From Ruminococcus sp. UBA4275 (lineage in GTDB: Bacteria > Bacillota > Clostridia > Oscillospirales > Ruminococcaceae), in NCBI GenBank assembly GCA_002395085.1, contig DGVV01000165.1, positions 1-28,575 of the forward strand: a DNA stretch of 28,575 bases, in the 5' to 3' direction. Positions within the stretch are counted from its first letter, which is position 1. Every line of letters begins with the position of its first letter. Positions 16,213 through 23,512 of this stretch are shown piece after piece. The notes under the pieces were generated by a model. That model saw nothing but the letters and a program-made list of their open reading frames with translations, did no database searches and was not told where the DNA came from. The position numbers and the translations under genes were made by a program.

Positions 16213-17126
16213 TATTCCTCGATCTCCTTCAAATATCTCGCAAGAGCGTCCTTCCAGTCCGGCAGCGGCGTAAAGCCGTTTGCAGTGAGCTTGGATTTAT
16301 CCAGACGCGAATTGAACGGTCTTGCCGCTTTGGAAAGACCGTACTCTGCCGTTGTAACGGGCGTCACTCTGGTATGCATTCCTGCCTGCCGGTAGATTTC
16401 GCAGGTGAAGTCATACCAGGAGATATAGCCGCCCTCATTGGTTGCGTGATAGTAGCCGTACTTGTCGGTCTCCGCCATATCCGCGAGCAGCACAGCGAGA
16501 TCGAGCGTATAGGTCGGCGTACCGACCTGATCATTGACCACGCGCACCTCGTCGTACTTTTTGCCGACATTCAGCATGGTCTTGATGAAGTTTTTGCCGT
16601 TGACGCCGAACACCCATGCAATGCGCACGATGTAATACTTTTCGAGCGTATTTGCGACGGCAAGCTCGCCGTCGAGTTTCGACTGACCGTAGACATTCAG
16701 GGGGGCATAGTCCTTGCAGTCGGGCTGCCACGGCTCTTTGCCCTGTCCGCTGAAAACATAGTCCGTCGAGATATAGATCATCTTGCAGTCAAGCTTTTTG
16801 CACGCATTTGCGATATTCTGCGTACCGCCTGCATTGATGGCATGAACCTTTGCGCGGTTCTCATCATCCTCCGCGGCATCCACAGCCGTCCAGGCGGCGC
16901 AGTGGATGACAGCATCGGGCTGCACGGCATCCAGCGCACGGCTGACTGCCTCTGCATCCGTAATATCGAGCGAAACATACGCGCAGGAAGCCGCAGCAGA
17001 GCCGTCCTGCACACCGGCATACTCCGGTGCGAGGTCAGACCCGACTGCGGTATGACCGCGCCTTGCCAGCTCGTTCACGACATCGTGACCGAGCTGACCT
17101 GCGATTCCTGTAACAAATACCTTCAC
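16212..17126 (-). CDS. rfbD: dTDP-4-dehydrorhamnose reductase
   Basis: A 304-residue short-chain reductase that makes dTDP-L-rhamnose with NAD(P)H, the last step of the pathway. The Rossmann motif GIAGQLG is at residues 7-13, ISTDYVFSG near 103, and the catalytic Y-x3-K pair is in VYGQSKLDGE. The start is the GTG at 17124-17126, 4 bp after the rfbB stop, because the Rossmann strand KVFVTG begins there and GGAGG overlaps the end of rfbB. An in-frame extension to 17351 runs inside rfbB and has Arg/Ser-rich noise composition, so it was rejected. Confidence 0.95.
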   Translation of the reverse strand: MKVFVTGIAGQLGHDVVNELARRGHTAVGSDLAPEYAGVQDGSAAASCAYVSLDITDAEAVSRALDAVQPDAVIHCAAWTAVDAAEDDENRAKVHAINAGGTQNIANACKKLDCKMIYISTDYVFSGQGKEPWQPDCKDYAPLNVYGQSKLDGELAVANTLEKYYIVRIAWVFGVNGKNFIKTMLNVGKKYDEVRVVNDQVGTPTYTLDLAVLLADMAETDKYGYYHATNEGGYISWYDFTCEIYRQAGMHTRVTPVTTAEYGLSKAARPFNSRLDKSKLTANGFTPLPDWKDALARYLKEIEE

Positions 17127-17130
17127 GTTC

Positions 17131-18159
17131 TCAGACCTCCGCGCGGTTGCCGTACATCTTATCGTAGTAGTTCTGATACTCACCGGAGATGATGGTCTCC
17201 CACCACTCCTTGTTTTCGAGATACCACTTGATGGTCTTCTTGATGCCGTCAGCAAACTTCGTCTCCGGCAGCCAGCCAAGCTCCTCGTGGATCTTGGTCG
17301 GGTCAATGGCGTAGCGCATATCGTGGCCCTTTCTGTCTTCCACATGGACAATCAGGGATTCCGGCTTGCCCAGCTCCTTGCAGATGAGCTTCACGATGTC
17401 GATATTCTTCATCTCGTTGTGGCCGCCGACATTGTAAACCTCACCAACTCTGCCCTTGTGGATGATGAGGTCGATGGCGCGGCAGTGATCCTCGACATAG
17501 AGCCAGTCGCGGACATTGAGACCCTCGCCGTAGACCGGCAGCGGCTTGTCATTGAGCGCATTTGCGATCATCAGCGGAATGAGCTTCTCCGGGAAATGAT
17601 ACGGGCCGTAGTTATTGGAGCAGCGGCTGATCGTGACCGGCAGACCGTAGGTGCGGTGATATGCCAGCACAAGCAGATCTGCGCCTGCCTTGGAGGAGCT
17701 GTAGGGGCTGCTGGTGTGAATCGGAGTAGTCTCCGTAAAGAACAGGTCGGGGCGGTCAAGCGGCAGATCGCCGTAGACCTCATCCGTCGAAACCTGATGA
17801 TAGCGCTGGATTCCGTACTTGCGGCAGGCATCCATCAGGGTTGCCGTACCGATGATATTGGTGCGGAGGAAGATCTCCGGATCTTCAATCGAGCGGTCAA
17901 CGTGCGATTCCGCAGCGAAATTGACCACGATGTCAGGCTTCTCCTCCTCAAAGAGCTTGTAGACGCCTTCCCGGTCACAGATGTCGAGCTTCACGAAGCG
18001 GAAGTTCGGGTTCTCCATCACAGGAGCAAGCGTCGAGAGGTTGCCTGCATAGGTCAGCTTATCCAGACAGATGATCCGGTAATCCGGATACGTATTGAGC
18101 ATATGGTACACAAAGTTTGCGCCGATGAATCCGGCGCCGCCGGTAACGATAATGGTCAT
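17131..18159 (-). CDS. rfbB: dTDP-glucose 4,6-dehydratase
   Basis: A 342-residue extended short-chain dehydrogenase that turns dTDP-glucose into dTDP-4-keto-6-deoxyglucose using bound NAD. TGGAGFIGANFVYHM gives the Rossmann motif at the N-terminus, HQVSTDEVYGDL carries the Thr-Asp-Glu catalytic set, SPYSSSKAGAD the Y-x3-K, and ISRCSNNYGPYHFPEKLIP the substrate loop. The ATG at 18159 is preferred because AGGAG lies 10 nt upstream and the protein then begins as family members do. A TTG at 18180 in frame would overlap rfbA by 4 bp and is less likely. Confidence 0.95.
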   Translation of the reverse strand: MTIIVTGGAGFIGANFVYHMLNTYPDYRIICLDKLTYAGNLSTLAPVMENPNFRFVKLDICDREGVYKLFEEEKPDIVVNFAAESHVDRSIEDPEIFLRTNIIGTATLMDACRKYGIQRYHQVSTDEVYGDLPLDRPDLFFTETTPIHTSSPYSSSKAGADLLVLAYHRTYGLPVTISRCSNNYGPYHFPEKLIPLMIANALNDKPLPVYGEGLNVRDWLYVEDHCRAIDLIIHKGRVGEVYNVGGHNEMKNIDIVKLICKELGKPESLIVHVEDRKGHDMRYAIDPTKIHEELGWLPETKFADGIKKTIKWYLENKEWWETIISGEYQNYYDKMYGNRAEV

Positions 18160-18176
18160 GATCTCATTTTCTCCTA

Positions 18177-19064
18177 TCAATATTGTACTTTACCCTCCGC
18201 GACTGCCTTCAGATGCGCACCGTAGGGCGATTTGCCGTAACGGGCAGCCGATTCCATCAGCTTGTCGTGGTCGATCCACTGATTGATATATGCGATCTCC
18301 TCCGGTGCAGAGATTTCGATGCCCTGACGGTTCTGCACCATCTGCACAAAGCTGGTTGCTTCTGCGAGGGAATCCATCGTACCGGTATCGAGCCATGCAA
18401 ATCCCCTGCCGAGGAGCTGCACATCGAGATTTTTGTCATTCAGATACATCTCATTGAGCGTGGTGATTTCCAGCTCGCCGCGTGCCGAAGGCTTGACGCA
18501 GTTTGCCTTTGCACTCACGCCTGCCGGATAGAAATACAGGCCGGTCACAGCATAATTGCTCTTGGGCTGCGCGGGCTTCTCCTCAATGGAGAGTGCATGG
18601 CCTGCCTCATCGAATTCGACCACACCGAAGCGTTCCGGATCCGGAACATAGTAGCCGAACACGGTGGCTCTGCTGTGCTGTTCTGCATTCAGCTTTGCCT
18701 CACGCAGGATCGTGCCGAAGCCGTTGCCGTAGAAGATGTTGTCACCCAGCACCATTGCGCAGGCATCGTCACCGATGAACTCCTCACCGAGAATGAAAGC
18801 CTGAGCAAGACCGTCAGGGGAAGGCTGCACCTTGTAGCTGAGCGTAATGCCGTACTGAGAGCCGTCACCGAGGAGCTTCTCAAAATTCGGAAGGTCGGTC
18901 GGGGTCGAGATGATGAGAATATCCCGAATGCCCGCGAGCATCAGCGTCGAGAGCGGGTAATAGACCATCGGCTTGTCGTAGACAGGCAGAAGCTGCTTGG
19001 ATGTCACCATCGTCAGCGGATACAGTCTGGTGCCGGATCCTCCGGCAAGAATGATACCTTTCAT
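18177..19064 (-). CDS. rfbA: Glucose-1-phosphate thymidylyltransferase
   Basis: A 295-residue nucleotidyltransferase that makes dTDP-glucose from glucose 1-phosphate and dTTP, the entry step to dTDP-L-rhamnose. The signature GIILAGGSGTRLYPLT with Arg and catalytic Lys (SKQLLPVYDKPM) is at the N-terminus, then VQPSPDGLAQAF and LGDNIFYG with the metal-binding Asp. It is the first gene of the polysaccharide operon. A GGAGGAC ribosome site sits upstream of the ATG, and a near-consensus promoter is at 19148-19176. Confidence 0.95.
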   Translation of the reverse strand: MKGIILAGGSGTRLYPLTMVTSKQLLPVYDKPMVYYPLSTLMLAGIRDILIISTPTDLPNFEKLLGDGSQYGITLSYKVQPSPDGLAQAFILGEEFIGDDACAMVLGDNIFYGNGFGTILREAKLNAEQHSRATVFGYYVPDPERFGVVEFDEAGHALSIEEKPAQPKSNYAVTGLYFYPAGVSAKANCVKPSARGELEITTLNEMYLNDKNLDVQLLGRGFAWLDTGTMDSLAEATSFVQMVQNRQGIEISAPEEIAYINQWIDHDKLMESAARYGKSPYGAHLKAVAEGKVQY

Positions 19065-19147
19065 AATGAACGTCCTCCGTCAAAAAATCCCTGTACGGCG
19101 CAAAAAATCCGCCCGCACAGATAGAATCCGCAGGATATACCATCTTT

Positions 19148-19176
19148 ATTTTATCACAACCGCCGCTTTCTGTCAA
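19148..19176 (-). promoter_or_regulatory. Promoter of the polysaccharide operon
   Basis: Read on the - strand, TTGACA (19171-19176) and TAAAAT (19148-19153) are 17 bp apart. The leader to the rfbA start is about 75 nt and shows no clear riboswitch or attenuator. No other good - strand promoter was seen before 5279, so the whole 14-kb operon may depend on this one. Confidence 0.85.
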
Positions 19177-19285
19177 GTCTCTTTTCCCTGTAAGCCGCCA
19201 AATCCCGGAAAATGCGGCAATTTGCACGTAAGATGCGGAAGGTGCTGTGAAAACATAGCCAAAAGGCACATCATATTACTATTTA

Positions 19286-19375
19286 TTAAACGGCGGATGT
19301 TTCCTGCGGTATATCATCTGATTCGGATTTTTCCGGCAAAAACTCACATACTCCGGCGCTTTTTTCAAGGCGCAT
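19286..19375 (-). CDS. Possible 29-residue peptide
   Basis: A short open frame on the - strand starting with ATG at 19375 and ending TAA at 19286. It encodes an acidic peptide that starts MRLEKSAGVCEFL and continues with a PEKSESDD stretch. It has no clear ribosome site, so translation is doubtful. It could be a remnant of a longer gene or a chance frame. It lies downstream of the DUF3793 gene. Confidence 0.2.
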   Translation of the reverse strand: MRLEKSAGVCEFLPEKSESDDIPQETSAV

Positions 19376-19393
19376 ACTACTATGTATATATTT

Positions 19394-19426
19394 GAGCGCC
19401 CGACCGCATTCCGCAGTCAGGCGCTC
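19394..19426. terminator. Hairpin after the DUF3793 gene
   Basis: GAGCGCC (19394-19400) pairs with GGCGCTC (19420-19426), with further partial pairing of GACCGC to GCAGTC inside. On the - strand the following sequence is A/T-rich but not a T run, so this is at best a weak terminator for the operon ending at 19447. Confidence 0.45.
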
Positions 19427-19446
19427 TCATTCTTTTGCTCCACAGT

Positions 19447-19992
19447 TCAAACTGCAAGCTGTTCCAGTCCTCTGCCGCTGTGATACGCACGCAGATAGCT
19501 GCTTGTGCAGCGCTTATACCGCGCAAACAGTGCCTCGGCTTTCTGCACATCGCCGTAAACTTTCCAGCATCCGACGCACTTGCAGCCGCAGGTGCGGTGT
19601 TCCATGAACCCTGCAACATCCTCCGGCGGATAGCCCAGAAACAGCCCGATTTCATGCGGGAAATCTTCCTGTTCCCGCAGCCGCCGCATCAGCCTTGTCA
19701 CACACTGATCCGGCATCGCAGCCTGATAGCCCTGCTGTTCCAGCATCTGCCGGATCTCCGCCGTCGAAAAATCCTCGCGGAGTTTGCCGGGGCGGTAAAC
19801 GTAGATCATCACACGCGCCTTGCCGGCATGAAGCGGCAGGACACGCAACCCCTTGCCGGTCAGCATCCGGTTCAGGCGGCAGATTTCTGCGCGAAGATCC
19901 TCTTCCGGCGCAGGCGCATACGTAAACAGACTTCCGGTTTTCATGCCGGCAAGCGTCGGGGCACAGTGCCGGATCAGCAGTTCATCTGACAT
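19447..19992 (-). CDS. DUF3793 family protein
   Basis: A 181-residue soluble protein matching DUF3793: LIRHCAPTLAGMKTGSLF at the N-terminus, FPHEIGLFLGYPPEDVAGF in the middle, and a Cys cluster CGCKCVGCWKVYGD (about 140-153) followed by FARYKRCTSSYLRAY. The four clustered cysteines suggest metal, heme or Fe-S binding, but no activity is established for this family. In many Clostridia, DUF3793 genes sit near iron-transport or flavodoxin genes. Here it follows a DUF2325 gene by 5 bp and both are downstream of a DtxR-like regulator, which supports a metal-linked role. AAAGGGG upstream of the ATG is a good ribosome site. Confidence 0.85.
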   Translation of the reverse strand: MSDELLIRHCAPTLAGMKTGSLFTYAPAPEEDLRAEICRLNRMLTGKGLRVLPLHAGKARVMIYVYRPGKLREDFSTAEIRQMLEQQGYQAAMPDQCVTRLMRRLREQEDFPHEIGLFLGYPPEDVAGFMEHRTCGCKCVGCWKVYGDVQKAEALFARYKRCTSSYLRAYHSGRGLEQLAV

Positions 19993-19997
19993 GATAT

Positions 19998-20294
19998 TTA
20001 CCCCTTTGCAGGCTGTGCAGCGTATGTATCCAGAATATTTTTCAGTGCCGATGCCGAACTGGAATGGCAGCGAACAATCCGCGTTGCCGCTTCGTTCGTC
20101 TCACTCAGCGCAAGCTGCACCATTTTATGCGAGGTCGTACCGGTAAACAGCACCAGCAGATCCGGCACACCGATTTTATCCTTGATGCCGTCGCGCATTC
20201 TCGTAAAGACCTTTGCGCGGCACTGGTAGCTTTCGCAAATATCCTTGTATCTGCGTTCCATCCGTTCGTTTCCGCCGACAATTACAACACTCAT
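19998..20294 (-). CDS. DUF2325 domain protein
   Basis: A 98-residue protein of the DUF2325 family. It opens with a Rossmann-like strand and turn (MSVVIVGGNERME), has an Arg/Lys-rich middle with a Cys (SYQCRAKVF), then PDLLVLFTGTTSHKMVQLA with the conserved Ser-His, and IVRCHSSSASALKNIL. The Cys-His pair (RCH) and SHK are the conserved positions that might bind a ligand or metal. No biochemical function is established. The family fold is expected to sense a small ligand. It is between the DtxR-like regulator (55 bp upstream) and DUF3793 (5 bp downstream), and is preceded by GAAAGGAAG. Confidence 0.85.
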   Translation of the reverse strand: MSVVIVGGNERMERRYKDICESYQCRAKVFTRMRDGIKDKIGVPDLLVLFTGTTSHKMVQLALSETNEAATRIVRCHSSSASALKNILDTYAAQPAKG

Positions 20295-20349
20295 CTGATT
20301 CGCTTCCTTTCATATTACGGTAAATGGTTCTGCACAGTCTCCCAATCGG

Positions 20350-20760
20350 TCAGAGATCTGTGCTTATGGAATCTGATTCTCCGGATTGTGCGGTCAGTTC
20401 CGCTGCCACGGCAGCAGCTTCATCCTCGCTGAGTTCTGCACAGAAGGCAAGCACGGCTGCACGGCAGCTCTGTGCATCCCCCAGCACCGGCATCAGCCAC
20501 GCAGACATTGCATCATAGCAGGCGCTGTACTTCGCAGCGATTGCTTTGCCGGTTTCTGTCAGCGTAATTCTGGCACGCCCTTCCAGATCAATAAGACCGA
20601 GTGTCCGCATTGATTCCAGCATACCGTGTACACTCGCCTTTGAGACCCCCAGCTCGCGGGCAATTGCGACACTGCGCGGCTGTTCCTCCGTTTGCAGCAG
20701 CCGGTGCATGACAAGCAGATACTTGATATTCGCTGCCGACAGCGTAGTGCGGCGGTTCAT
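20350..20760 (-). CDS. DtxR/MntR-like regulator with a degenerate metal site
   Basis: A 136-residue winged-helix protein. The N-terminal half follows the DtxR/MntR pattern: KYLLVMHRLL, SVAIARELGVSKASVHGMLESM (recognition helix, about 31-51), RTLGLIDLEGRARITLTETGK (wing and start of the linker). The dimerisation half (residues 77-115) has no histidine. Aligned by eye to Bacillus MntR, the ligand positions His77, Glu99, Glu102 and His103 fall on Tyr82, Leu104, Cys107 and Ala108. It also carries Cys81 and Cys99. It may therefore sense something other than Mn or Fe, or use cysteines. Two large palindromes in its leader suggest autoregulation. It heads an operon with DUF2325 and DUF3793. A MarR-type assignment is the main alternative. 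Confidence 0.7.
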   Translation of the reverse strand: MNRRTTLSAANIKYLLVMHRLLQTEEQPRSVAIARELGVSKASVHGMLESMRTLGLIDLEGRARITLTETGKAIAAKYSACYDAMSAWLMPVLGDAQSCRAAVLAFCAELSEDEAAAVAAELTAQSGESDSISTDL

Positions 20761-20782
20761 GCGGCTCAGTCCTTTCGGTTAT

Positions 20783-20802
20783 CGGTTAGTATATGCTAAC
20801 CG
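20783..20802. promoter_or_regulatory. Operator palindrome 1 upstream of the DtxR-like gene
   Basis: CGGTTAG (20783-20789) and CTAACCG (20796-20802) flank a 6-bp centre (TATATG). The TTAG/CTAA core matches palindrome 2 and resembles DtxR-family boxes. It lies in the 5' leader, 22 bp upstream of the start codon. Confidence 0.75.
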
Positions 20803-20814
20803 AAGTTTTGTGAA

Positions 20815-20840
20815 CAAGGGTTAGTTTGAACTAACCCTTG
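20815..20840. promoter_or_regulatory. Operator palindrome 2 at the transcription start of the DtxR-like gene
   Basis: CAAGGGTTAGTT (20815-20826) and AACTAACCCTTG (20829-20840) form perfect 12-bp arms around a 2-bp centre. It begins directly below the -10 box, where a bound repressor would block transcription. It shares the GGTTAG-N6-CTAACC core with palindrome 1. Confidence 0.85.
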
Positions 20841-20847
20841 TAAGCCT

Positions 20848-20876
20848 ATTATAACCGAATCCGCAGCATTTGTCAA
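20848..20876 (-). promoter_or_regulatory. Promoter of the DtxR-DUF2325-DUF3793 operon
   Basis: On the - strand, TTGACA (20871-20876) and TATAAT (20848-20853) are both perfect hexamers with 17-bp spacing. The expected start point is near 20841, so both palindromes lie in the first 60 bp of the transcript. Confidence 0.9.
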
Positions 20877-20891
20877 GCTAGTTTTGTACAG

Positions 20892-20932
20892 AATGACATT
20901 GTCAACAATATTTTCATCTGTATAATGTCATT
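20892..20932. repeat. 9-bp inverted repeat between the ATPase and the DtxR-like gene
   Basis: AATGACATT (20892-20900) and AATGTCATT (20924-20932) are separated by 23 bp. It lies just after the ATPase stop codon and upstream of the next promoter. No T run follows on either strand. It may be a weak terminator, a regulator site, or both. Confidence 0.5.
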
Positions 20933-20946
20933 TCTGTGCAATATTA

Positions 20947-23454
20947 TCATGATTCCTTTCGCAGCATCCGCATTGCATTCAGAACCGCAATGACCGTCAC
21001 GCCGACATCTCCGAATACTGCTGCCCACATCCCGACGATGCCCGCCGCACCCAGCAGCAGAATCAGCACCTTTACGCCGATTGCAAACACGATGTTCTCC
21101 GTCACAATGCGCTTGGTCTTGCGCGCCACCTGAATGGCATCCGCAAGCCGCATCGGTTCATCGTGCATCAGCACCACATCCGCCGCTTCGATTGCCGCAT
21201 CAGAACCCAGTGCGCCCATCGCAATGCCGACATCTGCACGGGCAAGCACCGGTGCATCGTTGATACCGTCGCCCACATAGGCGAGCGATTCGTCCGCAGG
21301 AAGCGCATCTTCCAGTTTTTCAAGCTGCGAGACCTTATCTGCCGGAAGCAGTTCCGCATAGTAGGCATCCAGCCCCAGTTCCGCCGAAACCGCCTGTGCA
21401 GTCGGTTCGTTGTCGCCTGTCAGCATGGTCAGGCGGCGAATGCCCGCTTCCCGCAGCGCTGCAATGGCATCTGCGCTGTCGAGCTTGAGTGCATCCGCAA
21501 TGACAATGCAGCCGATGTATCTGCCGCCCTGTGCCACGTAAACTTTCGTGCCGGATTTGCCGCAGACCGGAAACGCAATCCCGAACTGCTCCATGAGTGC
21601 CGCATTGCCTGCGAGAGTCTCTTTCCCGCCGACACTGCCGCCCAGACCTTTGCCTGCGTAATTCATCAGGTCATCCGCCGGAACTGCATCCCCCTGATAT
21701 GCCGCCAGAACCGACTTGGCAATCGGGTGATCTGAGCGCTTCTCCAGCGATGCCGCCGCTGCAAGCAGCGTTTCCTCGCTGACGCCATCCGCCGGCAGAA
21801 TCTCCGTCACACGGAATCTGCCCTCGGTCAGCGTACCGGTCTTGTCAAAGACCATTTCCGAGACCTTGCTCAGCGCTTCGAGGTAATTGCTGCCCTTGAC
21901 CAGCACACCTCTGCGCGACGCCGCACCGATGCCGCCGAAGAAGGTCAGCGGCACAGAGATGACCAGTGCGCACGGGCAGGAAACAATCAGGAAGACGAAC
22001 GCACGGCGCAGCCAATCTGCCCAGCCGCCGCCCAGAACCAACGGCGGAATGACCGCCAGAAGCGCCGCCAGCACCACCACAATCGGCGTGTACCAGCGCG
22101 CAAATTTCGTGATGAACTGCTCTGCGGGGGCTTTGCGCGCAGCAGCGTGTTCGACCATTTCGATCATTTTGGAAGCGGTAGATTCGCCAAACGGCTTTGT
22201 GACCTCGACTGTCAGTGTGCCGCTGCCGTTGATGCAGCCGGAAAGCACGGAGTCCCCTGCTGCAATTCTGCGCGGCACAGATTCACCGGTCAGTGCAGAG
22301 GTATCGAGATCAGAAGCGCCCTCCAGCACAACACCGTCCAGCGGAACACGTTCGCCCGCCTTAATCAGAATGCGCTCCCCGACTTCCACCTCATCCGCAT
22401 CAACCGTCAGCAGATCGCTGCCTTGCAGCACATTTGCCGTATCCGGACGAATATCCAGCAGCGCCGCAACAGAACGTCTCGAACGCTGCACCGCAAGCGA
22501 CTGAAAAAACTCGCCCACCTGATAGAACAGCATCACCGCTGCCGCCTCCGGATATTCTCCCAGACAGAACGCACCAACCGTTGAAACGCTCATCAGGAAA
22601 TGCTCATCAAACACCTGTCCGCGGGTGATATTCCGCAGCGCCGTCCAGACGACATCCCAGCCCAGCACAGCATACGCTGCCAGCATCACGCACAGCACAG
22701 CAAGCGACGGCGCGTGTGCAATATGCAGGATCATGCCGACCAGAAAAACACCCGCACCAACCGCCAGCCGGACAACCATTTTGCGGTTTTTGTCATTGCC
22801 CGCCGCATGGTCATGTTCATGCTCATGTTCGTGTTCATGTTCGCGTTCATGTTCATGATCGCAGCAATGCTCGTGTTCATGTTCGTGTTCATGTTCATGA
22901 TCGCAGCAATGCTCGTGTTCATGTTCATGTTCGTGTTCATGATCGCAGCAGCAGGATTCGCCGTGCGCATGATGATGCCCGTGTGCATGGTCATGTGCAG
23001 CATGATGCCCGCCACGCTGTTCCGTGACTGCCACATCCGGCTCATACTTGTGAACAATCGCCTCAATATCATGCAGATGCAGCGCAGTCTCCGCCTGCAC
23101 AGTCAGCGTTTGCGTCAGCAGATCAACCGTTGCCTCACGCACCGCCGGCATCTGCTGCACGGCACTCTCAATCTTCGCGGAACAGTGCGGGCAATCCAGC
23201 CCTTCCAGATGATACACCCGCTGTACCGCCCTGCCCTGCCGCGGGATGACCTCCACATCCGGCTCGTGCTTCTTTACGGTTTCGCGCACCAGCGCATGAA
23301 CCGCCTCTGCGGCAAGTTCCGTCGAGATCGTCAGCGACTGCTGCATCAGATTGACCGTTGCACTGAGGATGCCCTCCTTTGCACCGATTTCCGATTCGAT
23401 TTTCGCGGAACAGTGCGGGCAATCCAGCCCCTTCAGCGTATAAACCAGCTCCAT
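20947..23454 (-). CDS. zntA: Zn/Cd/Pb-type P1B ATPase with His-rich linker
   Basis: An 835-residue heavy-metal efflux ATPase. Two N-terminal HMA domains each show GLDCPHCSAKIE (about residues 9-20 and 85-96). Residues about 150-217 form an exceptional His/Glu/Cys-rich stretch with repeated CCDHEHEHEHEH units, likely metal-binding. The membrane CPC ion-path motif is at 493-495, the phosphorylated Asp537 is in DKTGTLTEG, the conserved SDHP and MLTGDN follow, and GDGINDAP ends the nucleotide domain. The Cys-Pro-Cys and HMA type fit Zn, Cd or Pb export rather than copper. A GGGAGG ribosome site precedes the ATG, and two ArsR-type palindromes sit upstream. The ArsR regulator gene is immediately upstream on the same strand, a cad-like arrangement. 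Confidence 0.95.
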   Translation of the reverse strand: MELVYTLKGLDCPHCSAKIESEIGAKEGILSATVNLMQQSLTISTELAAEAVHALVRETVKKHEPDVEVIPRQGRAVQRVYHLEGLDCPHCSAKIESAVQQMPAVREATVDLLTQTLTVQAETALHLHDIEAIVHKYEPDVAVTEQRGGHHAAHDHAHGHHHAHGESCCCDHEHEHEHEHEHCCDHEHEHEHEHEHCCDHEHEREHEHEHEHEHDHAAGNDKNRKMVVRLAVGAGVFLVGMILHIAHAPSLAVLCVMLAAYAVLGWDVVWTALRNITRGQVFDEHFLMSVSTVGAFCLGEYPEAAAVMLFYQVGEFFQSLAVQRSRRSVAALLDIRPDTANVLQGSDLLTVDADEVEVGERILIKAGERVPLDGVVLEGASDLDTSALTGESVPRRIAAGDSVLSGCINGSGTLTVEVTKPFGESTASKMIEMVEHAAARKAPAEQFITKFARWYTPIVVVLAALLAVIPPLVLGGGWADWLRRAFVFLIVSCPCALVISVPLTFFGGIGAASRRGVLVKGSNYLEALSKVSEMVFDKTGTLTEGRFRVTEILPADGVSEETLLAAAASLEKRSDHPIAKSVLAAYQGDAVPADDLMNYAGKGLGGSVGGKETLAGNAALMEQFGIAFPVCGKSGTKVYVAQGGRYIGCIVIADALKLDSADAIAALREAGIRRLTMLTGDNEPTAQAVSAELGLDAYYAELLPADKVSQLEKLEDALPADESLAYVGDGINDAPVLARADVGIAMGALGSDAAIEAADVVLMHDEPMRLADAIQVARKTKRIVTENIVFAIGVKVLILLLGAAGIVGMWAAVFGDVGVTVIAVLNAMRMLRKES
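22857..22946. repeat. 42-bp in-frame tandem repeat in the ATPase gene
   Basis: The sequence GATCGCAGCA recurs at 22857, 22899 and 22941, exactly 42 bp apart, with CATGTTC-type hexamers between. Each unit encodes 14 residues (Cys-Cys-Asp-His then alternating Glu-His). The period is a multiple of three, so gain or loss of units keeps the frame. Further CATGTT-type repeats extend left to about 22806. Confidence 0.9.
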
Positions 23455-23476
23455 TTGCGTCCTCCCTCAATTAAAG

Positions 23477-23494
23477 GTTGAGCAAACGCTCAAC
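23477..23494. promoter_or_regulatory. ArsR/SmtB-type operator upstream of the ATPase (1)
   Basis: GTTGAGC (23477-23483), AAAC, GCTCAAC (23488-23494). The palindrome lies 23 bp upstream of the ATPase start codon, where it would overlap the transcript start of a weak - strand promoter (TATAGT near 23493-23498). Confidence 0.7.
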
Positions 23495-23512
23495 TATATA
23501 GGTAAAAGAAAA

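Larger units (their letters stand above)
19177..19446. other. Intergenic region between the polysaccharide operon and the DUF3793 gene
   Basis: About 270 bp, AT-richer than its flanks. Apart from the hairpin at 19394-19426 and a 29-codon open frame at 19286-19375 (listed separately) I see no feature. The rfb promoter lies at its left edge. Confidence 0.5.

Noticed and set aside
11857..16395. A 1512-codon open frame on the + strand
   Set aside because: It lies fully antisense to six well-recognised polysaccharide genes (part of the GT-B-like gene through rfbC and rfbD), has no ribosome site, and its residues (high Arg, His, Cys, Ile) look like a codon-bias shadow.
17127..17351. A 75-codon N-terminal extension of rfbD
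   Set aside because: It runs inside rfbB in another frame with an Arg/Ser/Thr-rich noise composition.
20899..20926. A + strand promoter-like pair (TTGTCA, 16 bp, TATAAT)
   Set aside because: No + strand gene follows; the sequence reads into the antisense of the ATPase. It is listed only as part of the inverted repeat region.
22806..22946. Regular repeats that could suggest a CRISPR array
   Set aside because: The repeats are in frame inside the ATPase gene, have no unique spacers, and encode metal-binding residues.
22600..23481. A 293-codon + strand frame rich in Met and Phe
   Set aside because: It is the antisense shadow of the ATPase His-rich repeat; CAT/GTG His codons read as ATG/CAC on the other strand.
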